64,000 nt of DNA from Pseudomonas sp. R28(2017) (GCF_002112505.1 NZ_NEHW01000005.1:124001-188000); one strand, 5' to 3'. Shown: positions 1 to 9,201, counted from the stretch's first letter. Numbers and translations are program-made. Notes: generated from the sequence alone by a model not told the origin.

Positions 1-1
1 G

Positions 2-1930
2 CAGCCATCCCCAAAGAGCCTCAACGCCCCCGATGTCAAAGGCATCGTCGATCCCTCAGATGGCACACTACACCGAGATGCCTTGACTCAAGCTCTTGAA
101 GTCCGCATTCCACCATGGCCGATTCTTCCGGACGACCCCGAATTGGGTTGGGAAGAACTGCAACTGGAGTTTTCCCTGACCGGTGCCGACGGCTCTTTCA
201 AGGACATCGGCCCCCTGGAGCAGTATGACGCGCCGATCTTGCCGGGCGATTTCCCTATTCTGCTGTCATTCCCCCAGCGTGACATCCCCGTCAATGGTGA
301 GTTATGGATCCGCTACAAGCACATCGATTATCTGGGCTCGGAGTCCTGGTCGGCTGCCATCAAGCTGATCTGTGACAGTATCCCGCCGTGGGGTGAACAG
401 GTCGTTCCGGATCCAGTACAGCTGCCCCCGGGCCATATCAACGAATCCTATCTGGCCTCACACCCAGGTGGTATTGAAGTCATATTGCCGCCGCGAGCGG
501 ATGAGCAGCCTGGCGATACGTTCAAGTTGTACTACCTCGAGAAATGGCCAGAAGAACAGAGCGAGTTCGGCACGCCGGTGGCCGAGGGCCCCGTTCCCGC
601 CGACCGCAAGGTGATAATCTCGGTCGAAAAGGTACGGGAAAAGGGCGATGGCCGTTTCTTCGTCACCTTCTTCGAGTTCGATAAAGCGACCAACAAAAGC
701 CGCATGGCCTACCCAGGCTCGGTCGACGTAGTGCTCGGCGACGAACCGGAAGATCTGCAGCCACCAGAAGTCTTTCTGGCCCTGGACGGCATACTGGACC
801 TCAAGGATGCGCAATGCGGCGTCACGGTGGACATTAGGGAGTACAAGAACCGCGGCATGCGCGACACCATCGAGGTCACGTGGAAGAGCGCAACCTCGGC
901 CGGCTCCGTGTTGCGCCCTGAGCCTGTGGGCTCACGCCCCTTCCCTATCAGCGTCCCGGTTCCCCCCGAGGTACTGCGAAAAGAATACGGCACCAGCACA
1001 GGTATCGAAGTCACCAACGTCAGCTATCGAATCTTGCGCGGCGAAGTGCCCTATGGCCCGGTAGATGATGACATAAACGTCGATTTTTCCTACGTAGGCC
1101 CCGAACGCCCCGAAGAGGATCTCGAATGGCCGACGCCTATCAACCCCGGTTTGAACGCACCCGAGATCACCAGCGACTCGGGACAGAGCAACAAACTGGT
1201 GCGGGCTGACGCCGGTAAGGACGCGACGCTAAGTTTTGCCCTGTACGAGCGCATCGAGCTCGGGCATGTCGTGGACTTCTACTGGAATGGCACCTTGGTT
1301 GAAGAGGCCACCTGGGTGGTCGACCGGGTAACAGGTGCGCCCAAGGTCGTCACGATCCTCTGGAAGTACATCCTTGCGGCAGGGAACAACCCGAGGCTGC
1401 CCGTGCACTACACCGTGCGCGCCGAAGCCGACGCGCTCAATGAACAAGAGTCAGAACGCCAGTACGTCGATGCCGACGCGGTCACGATTACCCCGGATGC
1501 CGGGGAGTTCGAGGGGCTGACCTCCAAAGGCTGGCTAGGTTGCTCATCCTTGTGGGACCCGGACGACAGCACGGCAGCTCCTGCATTCAGGATCAGGATC
1601 CCGGCCAGTGCCCAGTACAACCTCGTCCCTGGCAACGAGATCACGCTCGAATGGACCGTCGTCGAAGGGCTTAGCGGTGAAGTCCCGATCGCCGTGGACA
1701 AGCGGGAAACGCTGACTCTGAACCAGGAAATGATCGACGACGGCTTCGTCTGGAAAATTCAGCCGTACGCCGACCATATTCTGCCGATCTATGCCCAGTC
1801 ACCGCTGGCGGCACGCGGCCGGGTGAAGTACAGCTTCCCCGGCAAAGGACTGGTATCGGCACCGGCGGAAAACAAAGTCAGCATCGGTGACAACGGCACA
1901 GGAAACACTTGCGATTTGACCCGACCCTGA
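2..1930 (+). CDS. Ig-like modular protein, 5' end outside the window
   Basis: The frame is open from base 2, so the gene starts upstream of the window; 642 residues are visible. I do not recognise a named family. The protein is a chain of beta-rich modules of about 110-130 residues. Each has a proline-rich linker, then a strand with the pattern GD-x-x-K-x-Y-Y or D-x-x-x-V-x-W, and closes near a D-x-I-P-P or similar junction. This looks like tandem Ig-like or Fn3-like domains. The same module order recurs in the gene at 4386, so the two are paralogs; for instance EQPGDTFKLYY here matches AEPGDSVKWYW there. The visible part has no membrane segment. A signal peptide cannot be judged because the N-terminus is missing. 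It lies directly upstream of an autotransporter in the same direction. Function unknown. Confidence 0.8.
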   Translation, partial: QPSPKSLNAPDVKGIVDPSDGTLHRDALTQALEVRIPPWPILPDDPELGWEELQLEFSLTGADGSFKDIGPLEQYDAPILPGDFPILLSFPQRDIPVNGELWIRYKHIDYLGSESWSAAIKLICDSIPPWGEQVVPDPVQLPPGHINESYLASHPGGIEVILPPRADEQPGDTFKLYYLEKWPEEQSEFGTPVAEGPVPADRKVIISVEKVREKGDGRFFVTFFEFDKATNKSRMAYPGSVDVVLGDEPEDLQPPEVFLALDGILDLKDAQCGVTVDIREYKNRGMRDTIEVTWKSATSAGSVLRPEPVGSRPFPISVPVPPEVLRKEYGTSTGIEVTNVSYRILRGEVPYGPVDDDINVDFSYVGPERPEEDLEWPTPINPGLNAPEITSDSGQSNKLVRADAGKDATLSFALYERIELGHVVDFYWNGTLVEEATWVVDRVTGAPKVVTILWKYILAAGNNPRLPVHYTVRAEADALNEQESERQYVDADAVTITPDAGEFEGLTSKGWLGCSSLWDPDDSTAAPAFRIRIPASAQYNLVPGNEITLEWTVVEGLSGEVPIAVDKRETLTLNQEMIDDGFVWKIQPYADHILPIYAQSPLAARGRVKYSFPGKGLVSAPAENKVSIGDNGTGNTCDLTRP

Positions 1931-1937
1931 CCGCCGC

Positions 1938-1970
1938 TGGCAGCGGCCTTTGGAAAGCGGGCCGCTGCCA
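1938..1970 (+). terminator. GC-rich hairpin after the Ig-like gene
   Basis: An 11-bp perfect inverted repeat, TGGCAGCGGCC (1938-1948) and GGCCGCTGCCA (1960-1970), begins 8 bp after the stop codon. No T-run follows, so it may stabilise the mRNA end or work with Rho rather than act as an intrinsic terminator. Confidence 0.4.
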
Positions 1971-2000
1971 CCGCATAACGTAGGACTTATCCATGTTATT

Positions 2001-2018
2001 TGTAGGGTAATCCCTACA
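2001..2018. promoter_or_regulatory. Palindrome upstream of the autotransporter
   Basis: TGTAGGG-TAAT-CCCTACA is a perfect 7-bp inverted repeat about 100 bp before the autotransporter start. Size and place fit an operator for a dimeric regulator. The regulator is unknown, and no clear -35/-10 pair is visible next to it. Confidence 0.4.
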
Positions 2019-2119
2019 TTCATCGTGAAGTGGCGCACATAAGCTGACGACTTGAAAGATCCCCCTACAAAAAGGAGAGATGGATCTTACATACGCAGCC
2101 CTATCTACAAGGAAATTCC

Positions 2120-4321
2120 ATGTCTAGCCACCCGCGATCAACCTTCTATTCTCTTCGGCACCTGTCCATGTTGGGCAAACTGAGCCCGCTGCTGCTGGCA
2201 ACTTCGGCCTGGGCCCAGACCAACGTTACCAAGGACACCCTGATCGATGCCGGCAGCGCGCTCGACAGCTACCGCGTCATAGGCCCCGCCACATTGACCG
2301 CCAATGGCGCGAAGGCGTTGCAGGTGTCCGCAGAGACAGGTGCCACTGTCACGTTCAGCGATAGCCGAATCGACGCCCAGAACAATGCCAACGGCCTTGG
2401 CCTGCGCGGTGCCGTTGCCACGCTGGAGCGCACCAGCGTGGTGAGCGAGTCCCGCGGCCTGAGCCTGACAGCAGATACCCTCTCGGGCACACGCTCCCAG
2501 GCACTGGCAGTGGACAGCAACATAAGCGGCGCACGCCAAGGCGCCCTGGTCAACGACAGTACGCTCGAACTGCAACGCAGTGAACTGCGTGGTACTGGCG
2601 CAACGGGCCTCGGCGCCGAGTTGGCCAATGGCACGCTGATAGCCCGCGAAGGCTCCACCATCAGCGGTAGCGAGAACGGCGTACGCCTGCGTGAAGGCAG
2701 CGACCCTTCCGGCAACGCCACGCTGGTGCTGGACAACAGCCACGTGGAGGGGGTGAACGGATCGGCAATCGTCGTGGGCATCGGCGCCATCCGCCCGGCT
2801 ACCGCGCACATCGATGTGCTCAACCGCTCGACCCTGAGCGCTGGCAATGGCGTGCTGCTCAACGTTGCGCACAGCGCCGACGCGACCCTGCGGGTAAATG
2901 ACAGCCACCTGGAGGGTGACATTGTCGTCGCCGAAGGTGGCAGTGCCTCAGTTCAGCTCGAAAACGCCGCCACCCTCAAAGGCCGGCTGGAGAACGTCAC
3001 CCACCTGGGCATCGACAGCAATGCGCAATGGGTGATGGTCGGCGATGCCAAAGTCGGCGCATTGAGCCTGGATGGCGGCTCGGTGCGCTTTGGCCAGCCG
3101 AACGATTTCTTTACCCTTTCGGTGGACAGCCTGGCGGGCAACGGCACGTTCGTGATGGAAGCTGACTTCAGCAGTGGCCAATCGGACAAACTGGACGTGA
3201 CGGGGAGCGCCAGCGGCAACCATACCTTGCTGATCAACAGCAGTGGCCGCGACCCGCACGCGGACAGCAGCCTGCACATGGTGCACATCGGTGGCGGCGA
3301 CGCGCAGTTCGCACTGCAAGGCGGGCCAGTCGACCTCGGTGCCTATTCCTATGACCTGGTGCGCAAAGGCGACAACGACTGGTTCCTCGACCTGACCACT
3401 CGAGTGGCCAGCCCGGGTACGCAATCGGTCATGGCCCTGGCCAATGCAGCCCCAACCATCTGGTACGGCGAACTCGGCACCTTGCGCAGCCGCATGGGTG
3501 AAGTGCGGCGCAACCCGGCCAACTCGGGTGCCTGGGTGCGCACCTTCGGCAGTAAATACAATGTCGCGGCCAGCGCTGGCGTGGCCTACCAGCAACGACA
3601 GCAAGGTTTGTCATTCGGCGCCGATACCCCGCTGTCAGCCGGTGATGGCAACTGGCTGGTCGGGGTAACGGCAGGCATCAGCACATCCGACCTGAACCTT
3701 GTCCGCGGCTCCTCCGCAACCGTCGACAGCTACCACGTCGGTGCCTATACCAGCTGGTTCGAGGCCGAAAGCGGTTACTACTTCGACGCCACGGCGCGGC
3801 TCAATCGCTTCGAGAACAGCGTTGACGTACGCCTGAGCGACGGCAAGAAGACAGAGGGTGACTCCACCAGCCATGGGCTGGGGGTGTCGCTGGAAGTCGG
3901 CCGGCATCTGAGCCTGACCGACGGATACTTCCTCGAGCCATTTGCCCAGCTCTCGGGGCTGGTGGTCCAGGGCAAGGACTACAGCCTGGACAACGGCATG
4001 CGTACCGAGGGCGAACGCACACGCTCACTGCTGGGCAAGCTCGGCGCCACCACAGGGCGCACCTTCAGCGCTGCGGACGGGCGCACCCTCCAGCCCTACC
4101 TGCGCGTCGCGGCCGTGCATGAATGGGTCAACGATAACCAGGTGAAGGTTAACGGCAACCGCTTCGCGAACGACCTGTCCGGTACACGCGCAGAGGTCGG
4201 TGTGGGCCTGGCGCTGTCCTGGGCAGACCAATGGCAAGCGCATGCCGACCTCGATTACAGCCACGGCGACAAGATCGAACAGCCCTGGGGCGTCAATCTC
4301 GGGGTGCGTTACAACTGGTGA
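2120..4321 (+). CDS. Pertactin-type autotransporter (type Va secretion)
   Basis: 733 residues. An N-terminal signal peptide (hydrophobic LSPLLLATSAWA, likely cut near residue 32) sends it to the periplasm. Residues of about 35-430 are Asn/Ser/Gly-rich short repeats typical of a right-handed beta-helix passenger. Around residue 410-425 comes the pertactin-family strand pattern AYSYDLVRKGDNDWFLDL. The last 270 or so residues form the outer-membrane beta-barrel, ending with the aromatic NLGVRYNW. ATG at 2120 has AAGGAAATTCC just upstream; Met17 is an in-frame alternative. The passenger shows no protease or lipase motif, so a role in adhesion or aggregation is more likely. It sits between two paralogous Ig-like proteins. 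Family assignment is secure, ligand unknown. Confidence 0.9.
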   Translation: MSSHPRSTFYSLRHLSMLGKLSPLLLATSAWAQTNVTKDTLIDAGSALDSYRVIGPATLTANGAKALQVSAETGATVTFSDSRIDAQNNANGLGLRGAVATLERTSVVSESRGLSLTADTLSGTRSQALAVDSNISGARQGALVNDSTLELQRSELRGTGATGLGAELANGTLIAREGSTISGSENGVRLREGSDPSGNATLVLDNSHVEGVNGSAIVVGIGAIRPATAHIDVLNRSTLSAGNGVLLNVAHSADATLRVNDSHLEGDIVVAEGGSASVQLENAATLKGRLENVTHLGIDSNAQWVMVGDAKVGALSLDGGSVRFGQPNDFFTLSVDSLAGNGTFVMEADFSSGQSDKLDVTGSASGNHTLLINSSGRDPHADSSLHMVHIGGGDAQFALQGGPVDLGAYSYDLVRKGDNDWFLDLTTRVASPGTQSVMALANAAPTIWYGELGTLRSRMGEVRRNPANSGAWVRTFGSKYNVAASAGVAYQQRQQGLSFGADTPLSAGDGNWLVGVTAGISTSDLNLVRGSSATVDSYHVGAYTSWFEAESGYYFDATARLNRFENSVDVRLSDGKKTEGDSTSHGLGVSLEVGRHLSLTDGYFLEPFAQLSGLVVQGKDYSLDNGMRTEGERTRSLLGKLGATTGRTFSAADGRTLQPYLRVAAVHEWVNDNQVKVNGNRFANDLSGTRAEVGVGLALSWADQWQAHADLDYSHGDKIEQPWGVNLGVRYNW

Positions 4322-4329
4322 ACACTTGA

Positions 4330-4356
4330 GGGAAGGCCACAGCGCCTTCCCTTTTT
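4330..4356 (+). terminator. Rho-independent terminator of the autotransporter
   Basis: GGGAAGGC (4330-4337) pairs with GCCTTCCC (4344-4351) and is followed by five T. It falls between the autotransporter and the second Ig-like gene, so the latter probably has its own promoter or depends on read-through. Confidence 0.85.
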
Positions 4357-4385
4357 CGTCTCAATGTCAGGCTCGGAGAAGGCCG

Positions 4386-5906
4386 ATGACTCGTAAAAGA
4401 ACCACCCAGGAAATCACAGACTCCAGCAATGCGTCGACCACAGCGCCTTCACCGGCCACGGATACCGCGCTGCTCGTTCCTCCAACCGTACCGGACCTGG
4501 TGCCCGATGTAGAGGGAGCGCCGAGCAATGTCGTAGATTTCATCGCCACCTACAAGCCATTGCGCGTCGAGTTCCCTGAGTGGGCGCACCCGGCCCCCCC
4601 GGAGCTGGGTATTGAATACGTGACGCTGTACTGGAAGGATGAGAAGGTCGATACCAAGCCTTTCAACAAGCCAATCCAGCCTGAAGATCTGTTCATCCTC
4701 GCACCTGTCCGCTTCATGATCGAGGGCCAGCACAAACTGCATTACGAGTTGTGCGACTACAAGGGCGATCTCTCCCAGTCGCGGCCGCTGACGATCTACA
4801 TCGACAAGACCCCACCACTGCTCGCACCCGGTGATGACAAGCTGCAATTTCCCGAGTCCATCATTCGTGAAGGGGTGACCGAGGACTACCTGAAGGCCAA
4901 TGACGACAAGGTTACAGCCACAGTACCGCCCTTCCTCGGTGCCGAGCCAGGCGACAGTGTAAAGTGGTACTGGAGCGACGACCCGGTCGGGGAGCAGATG
5001 GTCGGCATGATCAAGCTGACCAAAGACCACATCGAAATCCTGGGTACACAAAGTAGCAGCAAACCGCTGGAGCTGGACTTTCCAGGCGTCTTCATTCGCC
5101 AGTCTGGCAACGGTACTCGCTTCGCCCGTTATGAAGTGCAGGATCGGGCCGGTACGGCACCTCAGCGGGCCTTGGCGCGTTCGCTGCTTTCAGACCCGTC
5201 CCCGCCACCGCGCGAGCTGCCCCCGCCCCGCATCAAGGAAGCGACCGGCAGTGATTACTTCAGCACCCTGGATCCAGCCAAGGCAGCCAACGGCGTCACA
5301 TTTGTCATACCGAAGGATGCAGACATCAGACCCGGAGAAACAGTCACCGTGCACTGGGGGGAACCAGGTACCCTCGGCGGTTATTCCACCAGCACACCTA
5401 CATCGCCAGGTGCGCGTGAATACCTGATCCCTCGCATGCATGTACCGCCGCACATGGATAACCGGGTCGAGTTGTATTACCAGATCAACAAACCTGACGT
5501 GCCGCCATCGCCCTCGCACTTTGTCACGGTCCGAAGAATCGAAGGCCTGCCAATCGTACAGAGCATCAGTATCCGCGATGGTGCGCTGAACCTGCGCTAC
5601 CTAGGCAATAGCGCCAGCTTTACCCTCGGTGACTGGTCATTCCGGCATACATCGCAGTTCATCAACGCCTGGATTCTAGGGGTGGAGCGAGGCAACATCG
5701 GGCGCGAAATCAGGCTGCCGATTGCCACAGAATTGCCGGTGACCACCGAGGCCGGCATCATTACGCTAGGTACTGTCAGCAAGACCGACCTGGTGAAACT
5801 GGCTCTCAAATACCAATTCCAGGTATTCGTGGAGGTGTCGTTCGACGACAAGGTGAGTTGGCTGAAATTCCCGGATGTAGCCGCCCAGCTGATAGACGAG
5901 GCTTGA
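4386..5906 (+). CDS. Ig-like modular protein, paralog of the gene at the left edge
   Basis: 506 residues, not recognised as a named family. ATG at 4386 is preceded by GGAGAAGG; the frame is open further up, but that part overlaps the autotransporter. The Ser/Thr-rich N-terminus (MTRKRTTQEI) has no hydrophobic signal peptide, so the export route, if any, is not visible. Modules: about residues 45-155 (ELGIEYVTLYWK to IYIDKTPP), about 155-290 (EDYLKANDDKVTATVPPFLG, then EPGDSVKWYW), about 290-400 (PGETVTVHWG) and a C-terminal beta-rich part. The first two align in order with modules of the upstream paralog, including the P-P junctions. It ends just before a bidirectional terminator. A surface or intercellular role is possible only by association with the neighbouring autotransporter. 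Confidence 0.8.
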   Translation: MTRKRTTQEITDSSNASTTAPSPATDTALLVPPTVPDLVPDVEGAPSNVVDFIATYKPLRVEFPEWAHPAPPELGIEYVTLYWKDEKVDTKPFNKPIQPEDLFILAPVRFMIEGQHKLHYELCDYKGDLSQSRPLTIYIDKTPPLLAPGDDKLQFPESIIREGVTEDYLKANDDKVTATVPPFLGAEPGDSVKWYWSDDPVGEQMVGMIKLTKDHIEILGTQSSSKPLELDFPGVFIRQSGNGTRFARYEVQDRAGTAPQRALARSLLSDPSPPPRELPPPRIKEATGSDYFSTLDPAKAANGVTFVIPKDADIRPGETVTVHWGEPGTLGGYSTSTPTSPGAREYLIPRMHVPPHMDNRVELYYQINKPDVPPSPSHFVTVRRIEGLPIVQSISIRDGALNLRYLGNSASFTLGDWSFRHTSQFINAWILGVERGNIGREIRLPIATELPVTTEAGIITLGTVSKTDLVKLALKYQFQVFVEVSFDDKVSWLKFPDVAAQLIDEA

Positions 5907-5915
5907 GGCGAACCC

Positions 5916-5951
5916 AAAAAAAAAACGCCACTCGAAGAGTGGCGTTTTTTT
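5916..5951. terminator. Bidirectional terminator, Ig-like gene and tRNA operon
   Basis: Ten A, then CGCCACTC-GAA-GAGTGGCG, then seven T. The hairpin has a T-run on both strands, so it can end the plus-strand Ig-like gene and the minus-strand tRNA operon, whose last tRNA ends 6 bp away. Confidence 0.9.
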
Positions 5952-5956
5952 GTATT

Positions 5957-6032
<76 letters not shown>

Positions 6033-6118
6033 AATTTGAAGCTTTACCGCTAATCGGCGTGAAGCGCGTTGACGACCTTCACCACCACTGCACCGCATAG
6101 ACGCCACAGTACTTAAAC

Positions 6119-6194
<76 letters not shown>

Positions 6195-6197
6195 ATT

Positions 6198-6273
6198 TGG
6201 CGTCCCCTAGGGGACTCGAACCCCTGTTACCGCCGTGAAAGGGCGGTGTCCTAGGCCACTAGACGAAGGGGAC
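6198..6273 (-). tRNA. tRNA-Glu (TTC), second copy
   Basis: 76 nt with encoded CCA. Acceptor GTCCCCT pairs with AGGGGAC; the anticodon loop CTTTCAC holds TTC. Identical to the copy at 6444. Confidence 0.97.
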
Positions 6274-6365
6274 ACACAACACTTTTCAGTGCACCAGGAC
6301 CTGAACCTCACGATCCAGACTGGATTTTTATTTCCTGCCGCGCCGTTAAGCGTTGCCGGAGAATT

Positions 6366-6441
<76 letters not shown>

Positions 6442-6443
6442 AT

Positions 6444-6519
6444 TGGCGTCCCCTAGGGGACTCGAACCCCTGTTACCGCCGTGAAAGGGCGGTGTCCTAG
6501 GCCACTAGACGAAGGGGAC
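6444..6519 (-). tRNA. tRNA-Glu (TTC), first copy
   Basis: 76 nt, promoter-proximal member of the five-tRNA operon; identical to the copy at 6198. Anticodon TTC. Confidence 0.97.
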
Positions 6520-6593
6520 ACGCTGCTGGCATTACTGCCTGCTTTCACTCCCTGCCGCGTTTCGCTGTGTGCTTTACGCTGCAAGTGGCGCGC

Positions 6594-6622
6594 ATTCTAT
6601 GGAGGCTTCGAACAGGCGTCAA
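6594..6622 (-). promoter_or_regulatory. Sigma-70 promoter of the tRNA operon
   Basis: On the minus strand, TTGACG (6617-6622), a 17-bp spacer and TAGAAT (6594-6599), followed by a GC-rich discriminator GCGCGCC. An AT-rich tract (about 6629-6652) just upstream resembles an UP element. Strong promoter plus GC discriminator is the layout of stringently controlled stable-RNA operons. Confidence 0.88.
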
Positions 6623-6856
6623 CCCCTTTCTATAAATTTATTTAAATCAATGACTTCGGTCCATATAGAAGGCGCCGCCAAGGCCCGCCGAAGGATTGGC
6701 GTTGATTTTCTGACACAGTCGTCGCAAAGTGCCATCACTTGAGGAATGCGGCGGTCAGCCGACAAAGTGCAGCAAGGTGGCCACGCCGGTCCCTTCGCGG
6801 CAGCGGCCGCTACCACTACACTCTATTAAGCAAAACTTCTTGATGAGGCGTTAACG

Positions 6857-7624
6857 GTGACACCACTTCTGATCACTCTGCTCATCGTGGCGGGTATCGC
6901 GTTGCTGATCGTGATCGGCTACCTCAACAACGTGGTCGAAAACAGCAAGCTCGAACGCGCACGACTGAAGATCGACCTGGCCGACCGGGTCCGCCGCTGT
7001 GGCGAAATCACCGAGACGTTCCCCGGCCAGTTCATGACCCCGGCGTTGAAGCTGGTGCTGGCCCGCCTGGAGCTGAGCCTTAACCAGCGGCGCCTGGCAC
7101 TGGACAAGCACAGCGCCGAACTCAAGGCGCGCATCGCCGAACTCGAGGGGCTGATCGGCCAGGGCGAGCGGATCCCGGTGAACAACCCGCCCTGCCCGAT
7201 CCAGACCGAGGTCAAGGCCAAGGATGTGCGCTTCCTGCTCGAAGCGTTGCACACCCAGATCGTCAAGGCCACCCAGGAGAACGTGCTATCGACCAGCGAA
7301 GGCAAGCAGTGGGTCAAGGAGATCCGCCATATCCTGGTGCTGCTGCATATCGAGTTCTTCAACAACCTTGGCCAGCAGGCGCTGCAGCAGGAACAGCCCG
7401 GCCAGGCACGGCTGGCCTTCGAGCGCGGCGTGCAATACCTGCGCAAGCAGCCGGAACCGAAAGTGTATGAAGAGCAGTTGACCTATCTGGAGAAACTGCT
7501 GGCGCGGGCCAATGCCCAGGTGCTGGACAAGATGGAGCCGGCGGAGAACGAGCAGAACGAATTGACCGAGGGGCTCAAGACCGATGAGGAAGAGACCTGG
7601 AAAAAGCGGGTGATCTACGACTGA
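6857..7624 (+). CDS. Membrane-anchored coiled-coil protein of unknown function
   Basis: 255 residues, GTG start with GAGG 9 bp upstream. Residues 3-24 (LLITLLIVAGIALLIVIGYL) form one N-terminal membrane helix; the rest is charged and helix-rich, with likely coiled coil at about 75-110 (LELSLNQRR to IAELEGLIG) and helical TPR-like pairs at about 170-230. The acidic C-terminus ends WKKRVIYD. The most likely topology is a short anchor with a cytoplasmic body. No catalytic motif seen. It stands alone between the tRNA promoter and a REP pair. A conserved Pseudomonas protein by appearance; no function assigned. Confidence 0.8.
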   Translation: MTPLLITLLIVAGIALLIVIGYLNNVVENSKLERARLKIDLADRVRRCGEITETFPGQFMTPALKLVLARLELSLNQRRLALDKHSAELKARIAELEGLIGQGERIPVNNPPCPIQTEVKAKDVRFLLEALHTQIVKATQENVLSTSEGKQWVKEIRHILVLLHIEFFNNLGQQALQQEQPGQARLAFERGVQYLRKQPEPKVYEEQLTYLEKLLARANAQVLDKMEPAENEQNELTEGLKTDEEETWKKRVIYD

Positions 7625-7640
7625 CCCTGAAACCTGTATC

Positions 7641-7734
7641 GGCCTCTTCGCGGGCAAGCCCGCTCCCACAGGGCTAACACTGCCCTTGAAGTCAGTGATG
7701 TACCTGTGGGAGCGGGCTTGCCCGCGAAGAGGCC
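7641..7734. repeat. REP pair 1 (convergent gene ends)
   Basis: Two inverted REP units, GGCCTCTTCGCGGGC... and ...GCCCGCGAAGAGGCC, around a 30-nt spacer. Lies between the convergent ends of the coiled-coil gene and msrC; the symmetry extends a few bases further (TGTA/TACA). Confidence 0.95.
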
Positions 7735-7753
7735 GGTACAGGCAGCACAGGCT

Positions 7754-8236
7754 TCAGCAGTCGGTCAATTCCAGGAAGATCGCTGCCAACCTTTCCAGCC
7801 CCACCTGATCCGCCTCACTGAAACGCGCCAGCTTCGGGCTGTCCAGGTCCAGCACGCCAATCAACCGCCCAGCCTTCACCAGCGGAATCACCAGCTCGCT
7901 GTTGGACGCGCTGTCGCAAGCGATATGCCCCGGGAACGCATGCACATCCTCGACCCGCTGGGTCTGCCGGGTGGCCGCCGCCGCGCCGCACACGCCCTTG
8001 CTGAACGGAATGCGCACGCAGGCCACCTGGCCCTGGAACGGGCCGAGCACCAGCTCTTCGTTGCGGTTGAAGTAGAAGCCCGCCCAGTTCAGGTCGTCCA
8101 CCTGGTTGTAGAGAAATGCCGAAAACTGCGCGGCGTTGGCGATGAAGTCGCGTTCGTCGGCAAACAGCGCCTGCACTTGCGCCGCCAGCAGGTTGTAGCC
8201 GTCGAGGCCAGCGCCACTGGCATTGAGGTCGATCAT
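7754..8236 (-). CDS. msrC: Free methionine-(R)-sulfoxide reductase, GAF type
   Basis: 160 residues, one GAF domain (about 20-155). fRMsr enzymes reduce free Met-R-sulfoxide with thioredoxin and rely on three conserved cysteines; here Cys73 (GQVACVRI), Cys83 (KGVCGAAA) and Cys107 (HIACDSAS) fit that set. Other family marks are LNWAGFYF and GVLDLDSP near the ends of the GAF fold. ATG at 8236 is chosen because it starts 2 bp after the stop of the upstream ATPase gene; the longer open frame overlaps that gene. Cytosolic. Probably translated from the same mRNA as the ATPase. Confidence 0.9.
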   Translation of the reverse strand: MIDLNASGAGLDGYNLLAAQVQALFADERDFIANAAQFSAFLYNQVDDLNWAGFYFNRNEELVLGPFQGQVACVRIPFSKGVCGAAAATRQTQRVEDVHAFPGHIACDSASNSELVIPLVKAGRLIGVLDLDSPKLARFSEADQVGLERLAAIFLELTDC

Positions 8237-8238
8237 GT

Positions 8239-9126
8239 TTACTTTTGCTCCAGCAATTGCAGCCCGACCCAGTAGCGGGCGAACTGATAGGCACAACGGC
8301 CATTACGGTTGCCGCGGCCGGTGGCCCAGCGCACGGCGAGGATGTCGAGTTCTTCGGTACGCTGCCAGGCCAGGTCGGCGGGGCGCGCCAACTGGCCGAT
8401 CCAGTGCTCGACCACGTTGAGGAAATGCTCCTGGGTGAACGGGTAGAACGACAGCCACAAGCCGAACCGGTCAGACAAGGCAATCTTGTCTTCCACCGCT
8501 TCGCTGGGGTGCAGTTCACCGTCGACGCGCTTCCAGTTCTCGTTGTCGCTTTCCTTCTCCGGCACCAGGTGGCGGCGGTTGGAGGTGGCGTACAGCAGCA
8601 CGTTGTCTGGCGCTTGTTCGAGCGAGCCGTCGAGCACGCTCTTGAGCACCCGGTAATCGCCCTCCCCGGCTTCGAACGACAGGTCGTCGCAGAACAGGAT
8701 GAAGCGTTGCTCCAGCTTCTGCAGTTGCTCGACGACGCGTGGCAGGTCGGCCAGGTGGTCGCGCTCGATCTCGATAAGGCGCAGCCCGGCGCCGGCGTGC
8801 TCGGCCAGCAGGGCGCGCACCAGCGATGATTTGCCGGTGCCGCGCGAGCCCCACAGCAAGGCGTGGTTGGCCGGCAAGCCGTTGATGAACTGGTGGGTGT
8901 TGCGGCCCAGCTGATCACGTTGCTTGTCGACCCCGATCAGGTCGGTCAGGCGGATGTCCAGGCTGACTTCCAGCGGCATCAGGTAGCCCGTGCGGCCATC
9001 GCGCTGCCAGCGCGCGGCCAGGGTGGTGCCCCAGTCGATGTCCGGGCGGGGCGCCGGCAACAGCGGTTCGAGGCGTGCCAGCACCGATTCGGCGCGGTCC
9101 AGGAAAGCAATCAAGCGAGCGTCCAT
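8239..9126 (-). CDS. DUF815-type AAA ATPase
   Basis: 295 residues. ATG at 9126 follows AGGAGT. Walker A GSRGTGKS at residues 93-100 and Walker B ILFCDDL at about 143-149, in the layout of the DUF815 ATP-binding family, which also shows the downstream DGSL and SDRFGLWLSF segments. Soluble. First gene of a two-gene unit with msrC (2-bp gap); divergent from the hybrid kinase gene. The cellular role of DUF815 proteins is not known to me; the link to msrC is by position only. Confidence 0.85.
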   Translation of the reverse strand: MDARLIAFLDRAESVLARLEPLLPAPRPDIDWGTTLAARWQRDGRTGYLMPLEVSLDIRLTDLIGVDKQRDQLGRNTHQFINGLPANHALLWGSRGTGKSSLVRALLAEHAGAGLRLIEIERDHLADLPRVVEQLQKLEQRFILFCDDLSFEAGEGDYRVLKSVLDGSLEQAPDNVLLYATSNRRHLVPEKESDNENWKRVDGELHPSEAVEDKIALSDRFGLWLSFYPFTQEHFLNVVEHWIGQLARPADLAWQRTEELDILAVRWATGRGNRNGRCAYQFARYWVGLQLLEQK

Positions 9127-9201
9127 GACGACTCCTAGCAAGACAGGTGAGATTTAAAGCTGAATGTGTGACAGGCCCGCCAGCAGCCGGGGCTGATCGG
9201 C

